Assembly: GCF_006494375.1 (NCBI RefSeq)
Contig: NZ_VHIZ01000036.1
Coordinates: 62,001 to 126,000 of the forward strand
DNA from: Pantoea anthophila
GTDB taxonomy: Bacteria; Pseudomonadota; Gammaproteobacteria; Enterobacterales; Enterobacteriaceae
Reading direction: 5' to 3'
DNA length: 64,000 nucleotides
Each line of letters opens with the position of its first letter. The first letter of the stretch is position 1. Under the pieces are notes generated by a model. That model worked only from the letters and a program-made list of their open reading frames with translations. It made no database searches and was not told the origin of the DNA. The position numbers and the translations under genes are program-made. Below are positions 10,116-21,022 of this stretch, in pieces.

Positions 10116-10401
10116 GGCTATTACTCCTCAATGGCGAGCGCGGTGCCCCATCTCATTCAATCTTAGTCGCTTTTACTGCGCTTACCCGTCAGCCGACACG
10201 AAATATTCGTTCAGGCGTCGGCCAGCTTCCGGCGCGCATCATAACGCAGCTGAAACGAACAGCAAACAGACCCGCCAGTGACCCCGCGCAAAACATCTTC
10301 AGAGACAATTTCCCCTGGCGCAGGGCTTTTTTCACTGCCGGGCAATGCTATGATGAACGCCATTTTTGCAAACCAACCCCCTGACACCAACGAGAAAAAG
10401 T

Positions 10402-10980
10402 ATGTTGAAAAAACTGTTATTCCCCCTGTTGGCTGCGTTCATTTTAGCCGGCTGTGCAACCAGCAATAATACCCTCACCATTCAGCCTAAGATTGAGCTG
10501 CCACAGCGCGATCCGGGCCTGATGGCGGTCACCGTCAGCATCAACGGAGCCGATCAGCGTCAGGATCAGGCGCTGGCAAAAGTGAACCGTGACGGTCAGC
10601 TGGTGACCCTGACACCATCGCGCGACCTGCGTTTCCTGCTGCAGGAAGTGCTGGAGAAACAGATGACGGCACGTGGCTACATGGTGGGACCGAATGGCGC
10701 GGTCGATCTGCAGATCGTAGTGAACAACCTCTATGCTGACGTTACCCAGGGCAACGTGCGCTACAGCATCACCACCAAAGCGGACATCTCTATCATTGCT
10801 ACCGCCAAAAACGGCAGCAAACAGGTTAAAAATTACCGCCAGACTTACAGCGTAGAAGGCGCGTTCAGCGCAACGAACCAGAAGATTACTAACGCGGTCA
10901 ACGCCACCATGAGCGATGTCATCGCAGACATGGCACAGGACACCAGCGTCAACGACTTCATCAAACAGAACGCGCGTTAA
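10402..10980 (+). CDS. yajG: Outer-membrane-type lipoprotein YajG
   Basis: The product has 192 residues. It starts MLKKLLFPLLAAFILAGCAT with a lipobox LAGC and lipidated Cys18; the following residue is Ala, so transport to the outer membrane by Lol is expected. The body is the YajG family (PF03923): a beta-rich region with TLTIQPKIELPQRD near the start and GRGYMVGP-like and DLQIVVNNLYADV segments. Function is unknown in E. coli too, although the gene is consistently located directly upstream of ampG. The further upstream ATG at 10366 was not used because the lipoprotein signal begins at 10402. Confidence 0.92.
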   Translation: MLKKLLFPLLAAFILAGCATSNNTLTIQPKIELPQRDPGLMAVTVSINGADQRQDQALAKVNRDGQLVTLTPSRDLRFLLQEVLEKQMTARGYMVGPNGAVDLQIVVNNLYADVTQGNVRYSITTKADISIIATAKNGSKQVKNYRQTYSVEGAFSATNQKITNAVNATMSDVIADMAQDTSVNDFIKQNAR

Positions 10981-10994
10981 TTTCGCCTCTCCTC

Positions 10995-11015
10995 TGCCCG
11001 GCATGATGCCGGGCA
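10995..11015 (+). repeat. Hairpin between yajG and ampG
   Basis: A perfect 9-bp inverted repeat TGCCCGGCA/TGCCGGGCA with loop TGA lies between the two genes. Only a weak T-stretch follows, so partial termination or mRNA stabilisation between yajG and ampG is more likely than full termination. Confidence 0.6.
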
Positions 11016-11041
11016 TCGTGTTTGTTACCGGCAGGATCCGC

Positions 11042-12532
11042 ATGAACCACTATCTTCGCCTCTTCAGCCAGAAAAATGCCGCCGTACTGCTGCTGCTCGG
11101 TTTCGCCTCCGGCCTGCCGCTGGCCCTGACATCCGGCACGTTGCAGGCGTGGATGACGGTGGACAATGTCGATCTGAAAACCATCGGTTTCTTTTCGCTG
11201 GTCGGCCAGGCCTATGTCTTTAAGTTTCTCTGGTCGCCGATGATGGACCGCTACACGCCGCCATTTCTGGGCCGGCGTCGTGGCTGGTTGCTGCTCAGCC
11301 AGCTGGCGCTGGTCGGGGGCATTGCGGCGATGGGGTTTCTGCAACCCAGCCGGGATCTGACCCTGATGGCAGCTCTGGCGGTGCTGATTGCCTTCTGCTC
11401 CGCCTCACAGGACATTGTCTTTGACGCCTGGAAAACCGATATTCTGCCGCCTGAAGAGCGCGGCAGCGGCGCGGCGATTACCGTGCTGGGTTACCGGCTG
11501 GCGATGCTGATTTCAGGCGGGCTGGCGCTGTGGCTGGCTGACCGCTATCTCGGCTGGCAGGCGACCTACTGGCTGATGGCGCTGATGATGGTGCCAGGCA
11601 TTATCGCCACGCTGATGGCGAGCGAGCCGGACACCCATATTTCCACGCCCCACTCTCTGCGTCAGGCTGTCGTCGACCCGCTGAAAGATTTCTTTCAGCG
11701 CAATAACGCCTGGCTGCTGATTACCCTGATTATTCTCTACAAGCTGGGCGATGCTTTTGCCGCCTCACTGACCACCACCTTTCTGATTCGCGGCGTCGGC
11801 TTTAATGCTGGCGATGTCGGTCTGGTTAACAAGACGCTGGGCCTGCTGGCGACCATCATTGGTGCGCTCTATGGAGGTGTCGTCATGCAGCGCCTGAGTC
11901 TGTTCCGGGCACTGATGATTTTCGGCCTGCTGCAGGCTGTCTCAAACTTCGGTTACTGGCTGCTGGCGGTGACGGATAAACAGCTGTGGAGCATGGCCAG
12001 CGCGGTCTTTGTGGAAAACCTCTGTGGCGGCATGGGCACCGCCGCCTTTGTGGCGCTGTTGATGACCCTCTGCAACAAATCGTTCTCCGCGACCCAGTTT
12101 GCCCTGCTGTCAGCGCTTTCTGCGGTGGGCCGGGTTTACGTCGGTCCGGCTGCGGGCTGGCTGGTTGAACTCTGGGGCTGGCCAGCCTTTTATGCCTTCA
12201 CCGTCGTGGCGGGCGTGCCGGGTCTGTTGCTGCTGGCATTTTGCCGTCAGACGCTAAATCAGGTCGAGCAGAGTGGCAAATTCCTGACACGAAGCTACTA
12301 TCCTCTTGGCTATCGCTGGACGAATCGTCTGTTTGCAGCAGGCTGTGGCGTGCTGGGACTCTGGCTGGTGGCGCTGGCGCTGGATGCGCTGGGGCTCACT
12401 GTGCTGGCTGCCCTGCTGTCACCTCTGTTTGGTACTGGCATGGTACTCGCGTTGCTAGCCGTATTGTCGGGTCTGCTGCTCGACTACCGGGCACTGAAAC
12501 GAGCGCCTGCCCTGCCCGCGTCAGATGCTTAA
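11042..12532 (+). CDS. ampG: Muropeptide permease AmpG
   Basis: The product has 496 residues (E. coli 491), an inner-membrane MFS transporter with about 14 hydrophobic segments. It carries 1,6-anhydro-muropeptides into the cytoplasm with protons, the entry step of peptidoglycan recycling, and it is needed for AmpC beta-lactamase induction in species that have ampR-ampC. Identifying blocks are LLGFASGLPLALTSGTLQAW near the start, FLWSPMMDRYTPPFLGRRRGW, CSASQDIVFDAWKTDILPPEERGSGAA and ENLCGGMGTAAFVALLMTLC. The ATG at 11042 is used because it aligns with the E. coli start; a longer reading from 10916 would overlap yajG. Confidence 0.96.
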   Translation: MNHYLRLFSQKNAAVLLLLGFASGLPLALTSGTLQAWMTVDNVDLKTIGFFSLVGQAYVFKFLWSPMMDRYTPPFLGRRRGWLLLSQLALVGGIAAMGFLQPSRDLTLMAALAVLIAFCSASQDIVFDAWKTDILPPEERGSGAAITVLGYRLAMLISGGLALWLADRYLGWQATYWLMALMMVPGIIATLMASEPDTHISTPHSLRQAVVDPLKDFFQRNNAWLLITLIILYKLGDAFAASLTTTFLIRGVGFNAGDVGLVNKTLGLLATIIGALYGGVVMQRLSLFRALMIFGLLQAVSNFGYWLLAVTDKQLWSMASAVFVENLCGGMGTAAFVALLMTLCNKSFSATQFALLSALSAVGRVYVGPAAGWLVELWGWPAFYAFTVVAGVPGLLLLAFCRQTLNQVEQSGKFLTRSYYPLGYRWTNRLFAAGCGVLGLWLVALALDALGLTVLAALLSPLFGTGMVLALLAVLSGLLLDYRALKRAPALPASDA

Positions 12533-12976
12533 GTGAAATCGATGGGTTAACGGCTGCGGCTTATTTTTTTGTCAACGGACCAGGCCGCCGTCATTTATCA
12601 TCGCCTGTTATTTTTTGAAAATAAGAATATGGCCTGAGGAGGGGGAGCGGAAATACTAAAAACCGGTGAGCAATTACTTTAGTTAAATTTCATCACATAA
12701 ATGATGCAGACTTGTTAAATATTTGGGCGTTAAAAGTAAGGGTTATTCCTTTCCCTGATTTTTTTGCGGTTACTTCCATTGGTTTTTGTTATATTGGTGC
12801 CAACTGCTTGTCTGCGTTAACTATTTGTCACCTGACGCAACATCTGTGACACCCTTAGCAAAAGGTGTCAACACGCATCTGACACATCCTTAAGCTGGTT
12901 TACACTGCATAAACCTTCCCGTAAAATGCGCGCACACTTAAACGACAATAGAGCCCTTTGTCATTGAGGTCGTTAA
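12533..12976. other. 444-nt intergenic region upstream of cyoABCDE
   Basis: No gene is seen. The stretch is AT-rich compared with its surroundings and contains the cyo control region. A candidate promoter is CTGACA (12879-12884) and TACACT (12901-12906) with a 16-nt spacer, about 70 nt upstream of cyoA. Two GTTAAA elements at 12714 and 12729 recall parts of ArcA-type sites. In E. coli cyo is repressed by ArcA and FNR, but no convincing full operator can be called here by eye. Confidence 0.5.
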
Positions 12977-13903
12977 ATGAGACTCAGTAAATACAATAAA
13001 AGTTTGGGGATTTTGTCATTAATTGCAGGCACTTTATTAATGAGTGGCTGCGATAGTGCATTGTTAAATCCCAAAGGACAGATTGCACTGGAGCAACGTT
13101 CGCTGATACTGACTGCCTTTGGCCTGATGTTGATCGTCGTTATCCCCGCAGTCCTGATGGCCGTGGTGTTTGCCTGGAAATATCGGGCATCCAACACGAA
13201 TGCGAAGTACAGCCCTAACTGGTCACACTCTAACAAAGTGGAAGCCGTGGTCTGGACCATTCCGATCCTGATCATTCTCTTCCTCAGCGTGCTGACCTGG
13301 AAATCGACCCATGCACTGGAGCCCAGCAAACCGCTGCAATCTGATGTAAAACCGGTTGAGATCGATGTGGTTGCACTGGACTGGAAATGGCTGTTCATTT
13401 ACCCGGAACAGGGTATTGCAACCGTGAACCAGATTGCCTTCCCGGCAAACACACCAGTGAACTTCAAAATCACGTCTAACTCCGTCATGAACTCTTTCTT
13501 CATTCCAACGCTCGGCAGCCAGATTTATGCGATGGCCGGTATGCAGACCAAGCTGCATCTGATTGCGAATGAGCCAGGGACTTTCGACGGTATCTCTGCG
13601 AACTTCAGTGGTCGCGGTTTCTCTGGCATGAAGTTCAAAGCCATTGCAACCAAAGACGATGCGGAATTCCAGCAGTGGGTAGCAAAAGTTAAAGCAGCAC
13701 CTAACACGCTGACCACCATGGAAGATTTCGAGAAAGTTGCTGTACCAAGCGAAAACCACCCGGTGGAATATTTCTCTTCAGCGAATCCTGAACTGTTCAA
13801 GCAAGTTATCGCTAAGTTCATGACCAGCCACGGGAAGATGGACATGCCTGAACATGAAGGTATGGACATGAGTCACGCCGCTTCCGCGGGAGCCGAGGAA
13901 TAA
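12977..13903 (+). CDS. cyoA: Cytochrome bo3 ubiquinol oxidase subunit II
   Basis: The product has 308 residues. It is a lipoprotein: residues 1-25 end in LLMSGC with Cys25. Two transmembrane helices follow (about 42-68 and 88-110), then a periplasmic cupredoxin domain ([25 protein letters not shown] ...). The Cu-A ligands of cytochrome c oxidases are absent, as expected of quinol oxidases. The C-terminus ends in a Met/His-rich tail ([18 protein letters not shown]). It is the first gene of cyoABCDE, four bases before cyoB. Confidence 0.97.
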   Translation: MRLSKYNKSLGILSLIAGTLLMSGCDSALLNPKGQIALEQRSLILTAFGLMLIVVIPAVLMAVVFAWKYRASNTNAKYSPNWSHSNKVEAVVWTIPILIILFLSVLTWKSTHALEPSKPLQSDVKPVEIDVVALDWKWLFIYPEQGIATVNQIAFPANTPVNFKITSNSVMNSFFIPTLGSQIYAMAGMQTKLHLIANEPGTFDGISANFSGRGFSGMKFKAIATKDDAEFQQWVAKVKAAPNTLTTMEDFEKVAVPSENHPVEYFSSANPELFKQVIAKFMTSHGKMDMPEHEGMDMSHAASAGAEE

Positions 13904-13907
13904 TACG

Positions 13908-15890
13908 ATGTTCGGAAAATTAACACTGGATGCAGTGCCGTACCATGAGCCGATTATCATGGTCACGGTCGCCGGTATCATTTTAGGTGGTCTGGCACTG
14001 ATTGCTGCCATCACCTATTTTGGTAAATGGCAATATCTGTGGTCTGAATGGCTAACGTCTGTCGACCATAAAAAACTGGGTATCATGTACGTCATCATGG
14101 CATTCGTCATGCTGCTGCGTGGTTTTGCTGATGCGATCATGATGCGTACCCAACAGGTGATGGCGTCGGCTGGTGAAGCGGGCATTCTGCCACCACATCA
14201 CTACGACCAGATCTTTACGGCGCACGGCGTCATTATGATCTTCTTCGTGGCGATGCCTTTCGTGGTTGGCCTGATGAACATCGCCGTTCCGCTGCAGATT
14301 GGTGCACGTGACGTTGCGTTCCCGTTCCTGAACAACCTGAGCTTCTGGTTTACCGCGGTCGGTGTGATCCTGGTTAACCTGTCGCTGGGTGTGGGCGAGT
14401 TCGCGCAGACCGGCTGGCTGGCTTATCCGCCACTGTCCGGCGCGGAGTACAGTCCCGGCGTCGGGGTCGACTACTGGATCTGGAGTCTTCAGCTCTCCGG
14501 TATCGGTACGACCTTAACCGGTATTAACTTCTTCGTGACCATCCTGAAGATGCGTGCACCGGGCATGAGCCTGTTCAAAATGCCTGTCTTTACCTGGACT
14601 GCGCTGTGCACCAACGTCCTGATCATCGCTGCGTTCCCGGTTCTGACCGTGACCCTGGCGCTGTTGACCCTTGATCGTTATCTCGGCTTCCATTTCTTCA
14701 CCAATGAAATGGGCGGGAACATGATGATGTACGTCAACCTGATCTGGGTCTGGGGTCATCCGGAAGTGTATATTCTGGTTCTGCCGGTCTTTGGTGTGTT
14801 CGCAGAAATTACCGCGACCTTCTCCAAAAAACGTCTGTTTGGCTACACCTCACTGGTGTGGGCGACCATCGCGATCACCGTGCTGTCGTTCATCGTCTGG
14901 CTCCACCACTTCTTCACCATGGGTGCGGGTGCGAACGTTAACGCCTTCTTCGGTATCATGACGATGATCATCGCGATTCCGACCGGGGTTAAAATCTTTA
15001 ACTGGCTGTTCACCATGTACCAGGGTCGCATCCAGATGCACTCTGCGATGCTGTGGACCGTTGGCTTCCTGGTAACCTTCTCTGTAGGGGGTATGACCGG
15101 CGTACTGCTGGCCGTTCCGGGTGCTGACTTCATTCTGCACAACAGCCTGTTCCTGATTGCACACTTCCATAACGTTATCATCGGTGGTGTTGTCTTCGGT
15201 TGTATGGCGGGCGTGACCTACTGGTTCCCGAAAGCCTTTGGCTTCACCCTGAACGAAACCTGGGGCAAACGCGCCTTCTGGTTCTGGATCATTGGCTTCT
15301 TCGTTGCCTTTATGCCGCTGTACGCACTGGGCTTCATGGGTATGACCCGTCGTCTGAGCCAGGATATCGATCCACAGTTCCACCCTCTGCTGGTGGTCGC
15401 TGCGGTCGGTGCAGGTCTGATTGCAATGGGTATCCTGTGTCAGCTGACCATGTTCTATGTTTCGGTCCGTGACCGCGACCAGAACCGTGATCTGACCGGT
15501 GACCCGTGGGGCGGTCGTACGCTGGAGTGGGCAACCTCTTCACCACCACCGTTCTATAACTTTGCTGTGATCCCGCATGTGCATGAGCGTGACGCTTTCT
15601 GGGAAATGAAAGAGAAAGGCGAAGCGTACAAGCAGCCGGAGTCGTATGAAGAGATTCATATGCCGAAAAACAGCGGTGCTGCACTGGTTATCTGTGCGTT
15701 CGCGACGGTAATGGGCTTCGCGCTGATCTGGCATATCTGGTGGCTGGCAGGTCTTTCATTCCTCGGCATGATCGTTACCTGGATCGTGAAGAGCTTCGAC
15801 GAAGACGTGGATTACTACGTTCCGGTTGCTGAAGTTCAGAAGATTGAAAACCAGCACTTTGACGAAATCAGCAAAGCAGGTCTGAAATAA
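13908..15890 (+). CDS. cyoB: Cytochrome bo3 ubiquinol oxidase subunit I
   Basis: The product has 660 residues (E. coli 663), the catalytic heme-copper subunit. The Cu-B ligand His284 is visible in [11 protein letters not shown], including the His-Tyr pair typical of the family; the two further Cu-B histidines are in [10 protein letters not shown], and the heme ligands in [14 protein letters not shown]. About 15 transmembrane helices are predicted from hydrophobic runs. It reduces O2 to water at high aeration and pumps protons across the inner membrane. Its stop overlaps the cyoC start (TAATG). Confidence 0.98.
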   Translation: MFGKLTLDAVPYHEPIIMVTVAGIILGGLALIAAITYFGKWQYLWSEWLTSVDHKKLGIMYVIMAFVMLLRGFADAIMMRTQQVMASAGEAGILPPHHYDQIFTAHGVIMIFFVAMPFVVGLMNIAVPLQIGARDVAFPFLNNLSFWFTAVGVILVNLSLGVGEFAQTGWLAYPPLSGAEYSPGVGVDYWIWSLQLSGIGTTLTGINFFVTILKMRAPGMSLFKMPVFTWTALCTNVLIIAAFPVLTVTLALLTLDRYLGFHFFTNEMGGNMMMYVNLIWVWGHPEVYILVLPVFGVFAEITATFSKKRLFGYTSLVWATIAITVLSFIVWLHHFFTMGAGANVNAFFGIMTMIIAIPTGVKIFNWLFTMYQGRIQMHSAMLWTVGFLVTFSVGGMTGVLLAVPGADFILHNSLFLIAHFHNVIIGGVVFGCMAGVTYWFPKAFGFTLNETWGKRAFWFWIIGFFVAFMPLYALGFMGMTRRLSQDIDPQFHPLLVVAAVGAGLIAMGILCQLTMFYVSVRDRDQNRDLTGDPWGGRTLEWATSSPPPFYNFAVIPHVHERDAFWEMKEKGEAYKQPESYEEIHMPKNSGAALVICAFATVMGFALIWHIWWLAGLSFLGMIVTWIVKSFDEDVDYYVPVAEVQKIENQHFDEISKAGLK

Positions 15891-16507
15891 TGTCAACTGA
15901 AACTCTGATTAAACATCACCACGACGCCCATGCGGAGCATGGGCATCACGATGCAGGAGCCAATAAAGTCTTTGGCTTCTGGATCTACCTGATGAGTGAC
16001 TGCATTATCTTCGCAACCCTGTTTGCGACCTATGCCGTCATGGTCAACAACACTGCCGGTGGCCCGGCAGGTAAAGATATCTTTGAGCTGCCGTTTGTTC
16101 TGGTAGAAACCGCCCTGCTGCTGCTGAGCTCCATCACGTACGGCATGGCTGTTATCTCCATGAACAAGGAGCAAAAAGGTGCCGTTATCGGCTGGCTGGC
16201 GCTGACCTTCCTGTTTGGTCTGGGCTTCATCGGCATGGAAATCTATGAATTCCATCACCTGATTGCGGAAGGCTTTGGTCCGGATCGCAGTGGCTTCCTG
16301 TCTGGCTTCTTTACGCTGGTCGGTACCCACGGTCTGCACGTGACCTCGGGTCTGATCTGGATGCTGGTGCTGATGTTCCAGATTTCCAAACGTGGCCTGA
16401 ACGCGACTAACCGCACCCGTATCATGTGTCTGAGCCTGTTCTGGCACTTCCTGGACGTGGTCTGGATTTGCGTCTTCACCGTTGTTTACCTGATGGGAGC
16501 CATGTAA
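15890..16507 (+). CDS. cyoC: Cytochrome bo3 ubiquinol oxidase subunit III
   Basis: The product has 205 residues (E. coli 204) with five membrane helices of the COX3 fold, for example [20 protein letters not shown] and [21 protein letters not shown]. The N-terminus is His-rich ([16 protein letters not shown]). It stabilises the oxidase and has no redox cofactor. Its start codon overlaps the cyoB stop and its stop overlaps the cyoD start, pointing to translational coupling. Confidence 0.97.
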   Translation: MSTETLIKHHHDAHAEHGHHDAGANKVFGFWIYLMSDCIIFATLFATYAVMVNNTAGGPAGKDIFELPFVLVETALLLLSSITYGMAVISMNKEQKGAVIGWLALTFLFGLGFIGMEIYEFHHLIAEGFGPDRSGFLSGFFTLVGTHGLHVTSGLIWMLVLMFQISKRGLNATNRTRIMCLSLFWHFLDVVWICVFTVVYLMGAM

Positions 16508-16836
16508 TGAGTCATTCTGTTAACGAACATGGCGCTTCACACGGTAGCGTGAAGTCCTACATGATCGGCTTCATCCTCTCTATCATCCTGACGGCGATCC
16601 CGTTCTGGATGGTCATGGATGGCAGTGCATCTCACGGTACTATCCTCGGTGTTGTTCTGGTCTGTGCGGTTATCCAGGTGCTGGTTCACCTGGTTTACTT
16701 CCTGCACTTAGACAGCAAATCTGAGGGTGGCTGGAACATGGTAGCCATTGTTTTCTCGGCCATCATCATCCTGATTGTCGTAGTAGGCTCACTGTGGATC
16801 ATGTGGAACCTCAACTACAACATGATGCCTCACTAA
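16507..16836 (+). CDS. cyoD: Cytochrome bo3 ubiquinol oxidase subunit IV
   Basis: The product has 109 residues and three membrane helices ([40 protein letters not shown], and a third ending [10 protein letters not shown]), the normal size of CyoD. The start at 16507 overlaps the cyoC stop (TAATG); a longer frame beginning at 16426 lies inside cyoC and was rejected. Subunit IV helps assemble the Cu-B centre. Confidence 0.96.
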   Translation: MSHSVNEHGASHGSVKSYMIGFILSIILTAIPFWMVMDGSASHGTILGVVLVCAVIQVLVHLVYFLHLDSKSEGGWNMVAIVFSAIIILIVVVGSLWIMWNLNYNMMPH

Positions 16837-16849
16837 AGAGTCACGCGTA

Positions 16850-17737
16850 ATGTTTAAGCAATACCTGCAAGTTACAAAACCAGGAATTATTTTCGGGAAT
16901 TTAATTTCTGTGATCGGCGGATTCCTGCTGGCCTCTAAAGGCAACACGGATTACGCCCTGTTTCTCATCACCCTGGTGGGAGTGTCACTGGTGGTTGCAT
17001 CGGGTTGTGTTTTCAACAACGTGATCGACCGCGACATCGACATCAAGATGGAGAGAACCAGGAATCGGGTGCTGGTAAAAGGCCTTATCTCCGCGAAAGT
17101 AAGCCTGGTTTATGCCACTGTGCTGGGTATTGCTGGCTTTGCGTTGCTCTACTTCGGTGCAAATCCGCTGGCCATGTGGCTGGCGGTGATGGGCTTCGTG
17201 GTTTACGTGGGCATCTACAGTCTCTACATGAAGCGTCATTCCGTTTACGGTACGCTGATTGGCAGTCTGTCGGGTGCTGCACCGCCGGTTATCGGCTACT
17301 GTGCGGTATCCAATGAGTTTGATGCCGGTGCCTTAATCCTGCTGGCGATCTTCAGCCTGTGGCAGATGCCGCATTCGTACGCGATTGCCATCTTCCGCTT
17401 CAAAGATTACCAGGCGGCGAACATCCCGGTACTGCCGGTGGTGAAAGGGATCTCCGTAGCAAAAAATCATATTACGCTCTATATCCTGGCGTTTATGATT
17501 GCCACGCTGATGCTGACGCTGGGTGGCTATGCCGGCTACAAATATCTGGTGGTGGCCGCTGCGGTCAGCGTCTGGTGGCTGGGCATGGCGTTATCCGGTT
17601 ATAAAACCGCTGACGATCGTGTCTGGGCGCGTAAACTGTTTGTCTTCTCTATCGTGACGATTACCGCGCTGAGCGTGATGATGTCGGTAGATTCGATGGC
17701 TCCGGCCTCAAAGGACCTGCTGACTTACGTCTGGTAA
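16850..17737 (+). CDS. cyoE: Protoheme IX farnesyltransferase (heme O synthase)
   Basis: The product has 295 residues and belongs to the UbiA prenyltransferase superfamily, with about nine membrane helices. The first Asp-rich motif is [18 protein letters not shown] (prenyl diphosphate/Mg2+ site); the [13 protein letters not shown] loop is also typical. It attaches farnesyl to heme B to make the heme O used by CyoB. It is the last gene of the cyo operon, 13 nt after cyoD and followed by a terminator. Confidence 0.97.
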   Translation: MFKQYLQVTKPGIIFGNLISVIGGFLLASKGNTDYALFLITLVGVSLVVASGCVFNNVIDRDIDIKMERTRNRVLVKGLISAKVSLVYATVLGIAGFALLYFGANPLAMWLAVMGFVVYVGIYSLYMKRHSVYGTLIGSLSGAAPPVIGYCAVSNEFDAGALILLAIFSLWQMPHSYAIAIFRFKDYQAANIPVLPVVKGISVAKNHITLYILAFMIATLMLTLGGYAGYKYLVVAAAVSVWWLGMALSGYKTADDRVWARKLFVFSIVTITALSVMMSVDSMAPASKDLLTYVW

Positions 17738-17756
17738 CGGACACCGTAAGAGCATG

Positions 17757-17788
17757 AAAAGGGCGCGATTTTCGCGCCCTTTCTTTTT
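17757..17788 (+). terminator. Intrinsic terminator of the cyo operon
   Basis: The hairpin AAAAGGGCGCG/CGCGCCCTTT with a five-base loop is followed by TTCTTTTT, 20 nt after cyoE. Confidence 0.9.
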
Positions 17789-17869
17789 GTTACGACTGCT
17801 TAAAAACTATTGTTTTACCCGCCCTGCCCCGCCCCCTAGAATAAATGCAGCACATTAACAGAGGTTGGA

Positions 17870-19234
17870 ATGAACGATAATAAAATGACTCCGGTGGAGC
17901 TGCGCGCCACATGGGGCCTCGGTACGGTCTTTTCCCTGCGCATGCTGGGAATGTTTATGGTCCTGCCGGTACTGACCACTTATGGCATGGCATTACAGGG
18001 CGCGAGTGAAACGCTGATCGGCCTGGCGATTGGTATCTATGGCCTGGCCCAGGCGATTTTTCAGATTCCTTTTGGTCTGCTTTCCGATCGCATCGGGCGA
18101 AAGCCGTTGATCGTGGGCGGACTGCTGCTGTTTGTTGTGGGTAGCGTTATTGCTGCCTGCACGGACTCTATCTGGGGCATTATTCTGGGCCGTGCGCTGC
18201 AGGGCTCCGGCGCAATTGCCGCTGCCGTGATGGCGCTGCTCTCCGATTTGACGCGAGAGCAGAACCGCACCAAAGCGATGGCCTTTATCGGCATCAGTTT
18301 TGGTGTCACCTTCGCGATTGCGATGGTCGTCGGTCCGGTCGTTACGCACGCGTTAGGGCTGCAGGCGCTGTTCTGGATGATTGCGATCCTGGCCTCGCTG
18401 GGTATCGTCATCACGCTGCTGGTGGTGCCATCCACCCCGCATCATGTGCTGAACCGTGAATCGGGGATGGTCAAAGGCAGCTTTCGCAAGGTGCTGGCGA
18501 ATCCGCGCCTGGTGAAGCTGAATATCGGTATTTTCTGTCTGCATATCCTGCTGATGTCGAGCTTTGTCGCCTTACCGGGGCAGTTTGAGCAGGCGGGTTT
18601 CCCGGCCCCGGAACACTGGAAAGTCTATCTCTCTACCATGCTGATCGCCTTTGCGGGCGTGGTGCCGTTCATCATTTATGCCGAAGTGAAGCGTCGCATG
18701 AAGCGCGTCTTTGTGGGCTGCGTCGGGATGATCGTTATTGCCGAGATCGTGCTGTGGGGTGCGGAAGGGCATTTCTGGACGCTGGTCGTTGGGGTTCAGC
18801 TCTTCTTCTTCGCTTTCAATCTGATGGAAGCCATTCTCCCTTCGCTGATCAGTAAAGAGTCGCCTGCCGGTTACAAAGGAACGGCGATGGGCATTTACTC
18901 CACCAGTCAGTTCCTTGGCGTAGCCGTTGGCGGCAGCATGGGCGGCTGGGTGTTTGGTCATTTCGATGCACAGACCGTGTTCATGGTCGGCGCAATGGTT
19001 GCTGCGGCCTGGCTGTTTATCAGTATGACGATGCAGGAGCCCCCTTATGTGAGCAGCCTGCGCATTGTGCTGAGTGACGCGGCACTGGCTTTGCCGAATC
19101 TGGAGCAGCGCCTGAAAGCGCAGAAAGGGGTGAACTCCGTGTTTATCGTGCCGGAAGAGAAAAGCGCGTATATCAAAATTGATAGCAAGGTCACCAGTCG
19201 GCCAGAGCTGGAAGCGCTGCTGGGGAGTTGCTAG
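17870..19234 (+). CDS. yajR: MFS transporter YajR
   Basis: The product has 454 residues: 12 transmembrane segments of a drug:H+ antiporter-type MFS protein plus a C-terminal cytoplasmic ferredoxin-like (YAM) domain (about 388-454, SSLRIVLSDAALALPNLEQR ...), the feature that distinguishes YajR. Motif A between helices 2 and 3 reads GLLSDRIGRKPLIVGG. The natural substrate is unknown. It sits after cyoE as in E. coli, under its own presumed promoter past the cyo terminator, and is convergent with yajQ. Confidence 0.93.
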   Translation: MNDNKMTPVELRATWGLGTVFSLRMLGMFMVLPVLTTYGMALQGASETLIGLAIGIYGLAQAIFQIPFGLLSDRIGRKPLIVGGLLLFVVGSVIAACTDSIWGIILGRALQGSGAIAAAVMALLSDLTREQNRTKAMAFIGISFGVTFAIAMVVGPVVTHALGLQALFWMIAILASLGIVITLLVVPSTPHHVLNRESGMVKGSFRKVLANPRLVKLNIGIFCLHILLMSSFVALPGQFEQAGFPAPEHWKVYLSTMLIAFAGVVPFIIYAEVKRRMKRVFVGCVGMIVIAEIVLWGAEGHFWTLVVGVQLFFFAFNLMEAILPSLISKESPAGYKGTAMGIYSTSQFLGVAVGGSMGGWVFGHFDAQTVFMVGAMVAAAWLFISMTMQEPPYVSSLRIVLSDAALALPNLEQRLKAQKGVNSVFIVPEEKSAYIKIDSKVTSRPELEALLGSC

Positions 19235-19410
19235 TTTAAGAAAATTTTCGCGACGACTTCCGCTCGTTTCGCTTCAGGATCGAGCTGGCTCAGGGAACAC
19301 GGCCAGTTCGGAAAGTCGCAAAAGCCGCACCCTTCTTACAGATGACTCATAAATTCAAAGGCTTAGGGAACCAGAACGTAATCATACAGACGACATCCGG
19401 TTCAACAACA

Positions 19411-19436
19411 AAAAACCCGGCCTGAGCCGGGTTTTT
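19411..19436. terminator. Bidirectional terminator between yajR and yajQ
   Basis: An 11-bp perfect stem AAAAACCCGGC/GCCGGGTTTTT with loop CTGA has A- and T-tracts on either side, so it can stop transcription from both convergent genes. The preceding 170 nt after yajR (19235-19410) show no gene. Confidence 0.9.
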
Positions 19437-19474
19437 CATAACTGCCTTCAGGCCAAAAAAACAGCCTGCCCCGC

Positions 19475-19966
19475 TTAATCGCGGAAGTTTTTAAACTGGA
19501 ACGGCTGCCCCAGATTGCTGCCGCGCACAATCGCCATTGCGCTCTGCAGATCATCGCGCGCTTTGCCGGTCACTCGTAACGCTTCACCCTGAATCTGGGT
19601 CTGCACTTTCAGCTTACTGTCTTTGATCAGCTTCACCAGCTTCTTCGCTACGTCGCTCTCAATGCCCTTTTTCAGTTTGGCATCGACCGCCCAGCTTTTA
19701 CCGCTGTGCTCAATCTCTTCCGGCACCTCTAAGGCACCGCCTTCAATCCCGCGCTTCAGTAACTTCTCACGCAAAATATCGACCAGCTGTTTAACCTGGA
19801 AATCAGACTCGCTGGTGATTTTAATGGTTTCATTCTTTTCGTTGAGCTCAAACTCGGCGCTCACGTTGCGGAAATCGAAGCGGGTAGACACCTCACGGTT
19901 GGCATTCTCCACCGCATTGCGAATTTCCTGCAGATCGACTTCTGAAACGATATCGAAAGATGGCAT
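19475..19966 (-). CDS. yajQ: Nucleotide-binding protein YajQ
   Basis: The product has 163 residues, the same as in E. coli. The start at 19966 gives [20 protein letters not shown] and has GGAG upstream; the longer reading to 19999 adds residues absent from the family. YajQ (UPF0234/DUF520) has two ferredoxin-like half-domains, with the conserved C-terminus [11 protein letters not shown]. In Xanthomonas and Pseudomonas relatives it binds cyclic di-GMP and acts with a transcription factor; that role is not shown for enterobacteria. Confidence 0.95.
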   Translation of the reverse strand: MPSFDIVSEVDLQEIRNAVENANREVSTRFDFRNVSAEFELNEKNETIKITSESDFQVKQLVDILREKLLKRGIEGGALEVPEEIEHSGKSWAVDAKLKKGIESDVAKKLVKLIKDSKLKVQTQIQGEALRVTGKARDDLQSAMAIVRGSNLGQPFQFKNFRD

Positions 19967-20101
19967 CTCTTCTTCTCCTGACGCTAAAGTGACATGCATA
20001 ATACGCGTCTTACGGTGCTAAATAAAATCAGGCTGTGCACGACGCTATACTCATGGTGTGACAGTAAATAATAAATGGATAGCCCGCCAGCGGGAGGCAG
20101 T

Positions 20102-21022
20102 ATGAAAATTACCGTGTTAGGGTGCGGTGCTCTGGGTCAGGTCTGGCTGACAGCGCTCGCCCGTCAGGGACACGAGGTGCAGGGATGGTTGCGGGTGCCG
20201 CAGCCCTATTGCTCGGCCAATGTCGTCGACCCGGAAGGCAACATAGCCAACCGCACCTTCATCGCTAACGATCCGCTGTTTCTGGCGGAAAGCCAGCTGC
20301 TGCTGGTTACGCTAAAAGCGCCACAGGTGTCGCCCGCCGTGAAAAATCTGGAAAGCGTTCTGCCGGAAAACTGCCCGGTGCTGCTGCTGCATAACGGCAT
20401 GGGCACGCTGGAGGAGCTTAAAGGGTTAACCCAGCCGCTACTGCGCGGCGTCACGACGCACGCCGCGATGCGTGATGGCACCGTCATCAAACACATCGCC
20501 AGCGGCATCACCCACATCGGTCCCGGAAACCGTAAAAGCGCCGCTTACAGCGATCTGGCCGACATCCTGCACCATGCCCTGCCCGATGTCGCCTGGCATG
20601 ACAACATCCGTGCGGCCTGCTGGCGCAAGCTGGCGGTGAACTGCGTGATCAACCCGCTCAGCGTGGAATATGAGTGCCAGAACGGCGCGCTGCGTGCGTA
20701 TCCGGAACAGATTGCGCAGTTATGCGAAGAGATCAGCTGGGTCATGGAGCGCGAAGGCCAGAACGTAGCCAGCGAAAGCCTGCAGGATATTATCTTCGAC
20801 GTGATTGAAAGCACGGCGGCGAACACCTCTTCCATGCTGCAGGATATCCGCGCGCAGCGGCTCACCGAAATCGACTACATCAGCGGCTTTTTACTGCGCC
20901 GCGCCCGGACGCACGGCCTGGTGCTGTCGGAGAACACCCGTCTGTATGACATTGTAAAACGCAAGGAGTCCCATTATGACCGCGAACGCATCGGTGCTGG
21001 TTTGCCTGGCACATGGCAGTGA
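20102..21022 (+). CDS. panE: 2-dehydropantoate 2-reductase
   Basis: The product has 306 residues (E. coli 303). The N-terminal Rossmann motif is GCGALG at residues 7-12 for NADPH. The catalytic lysine is Lys176 in [15 protein letters not shown], which also contains the conserved substrate-binding Asn. It reduces ketopantoate to pantoate for pantothenate and CoA synthesis. The start at 20102 follows GGGAGGCAGT; the ATG at 20075 has no comparable site. The last 47 nt overlap the start of yajL in another frame. Confidence 0.95.
   Translation: MKITVLGCGALGQVWLTALARQGHEVQGWLRVPQPYCSANVVDPEGNIANRTFIANDPLFLAESQLLLVTLKAPQVSPAVKNLESVLPENCPVLLLHNGMGTLEELKGLTQPLLRGVTTHAAMRDGTVIKHIASGITHIGPGNRKSAAYSDLADILHHALPDVAWHDNIRAACWRKLAVNCVINPLSVEYECQNGALRAYPEQIAQLCEEISWVMEREGQNVASESLQDIIFDVIESTAANTSSMLQDIRAQRLTEIDYISGFLLRRARTHGLVLSENTRLYDIVKRKESHYDRERIGAGLPGTWQ

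Noticed and set aside
12682-12735. GTTAAA elements as an ArcA operator for cyo
   Set aside because: The spacing (15 and 32 bp) does not match the usual direct-repeat spacing of ArcA sites; kept only as a remark in the region entry.
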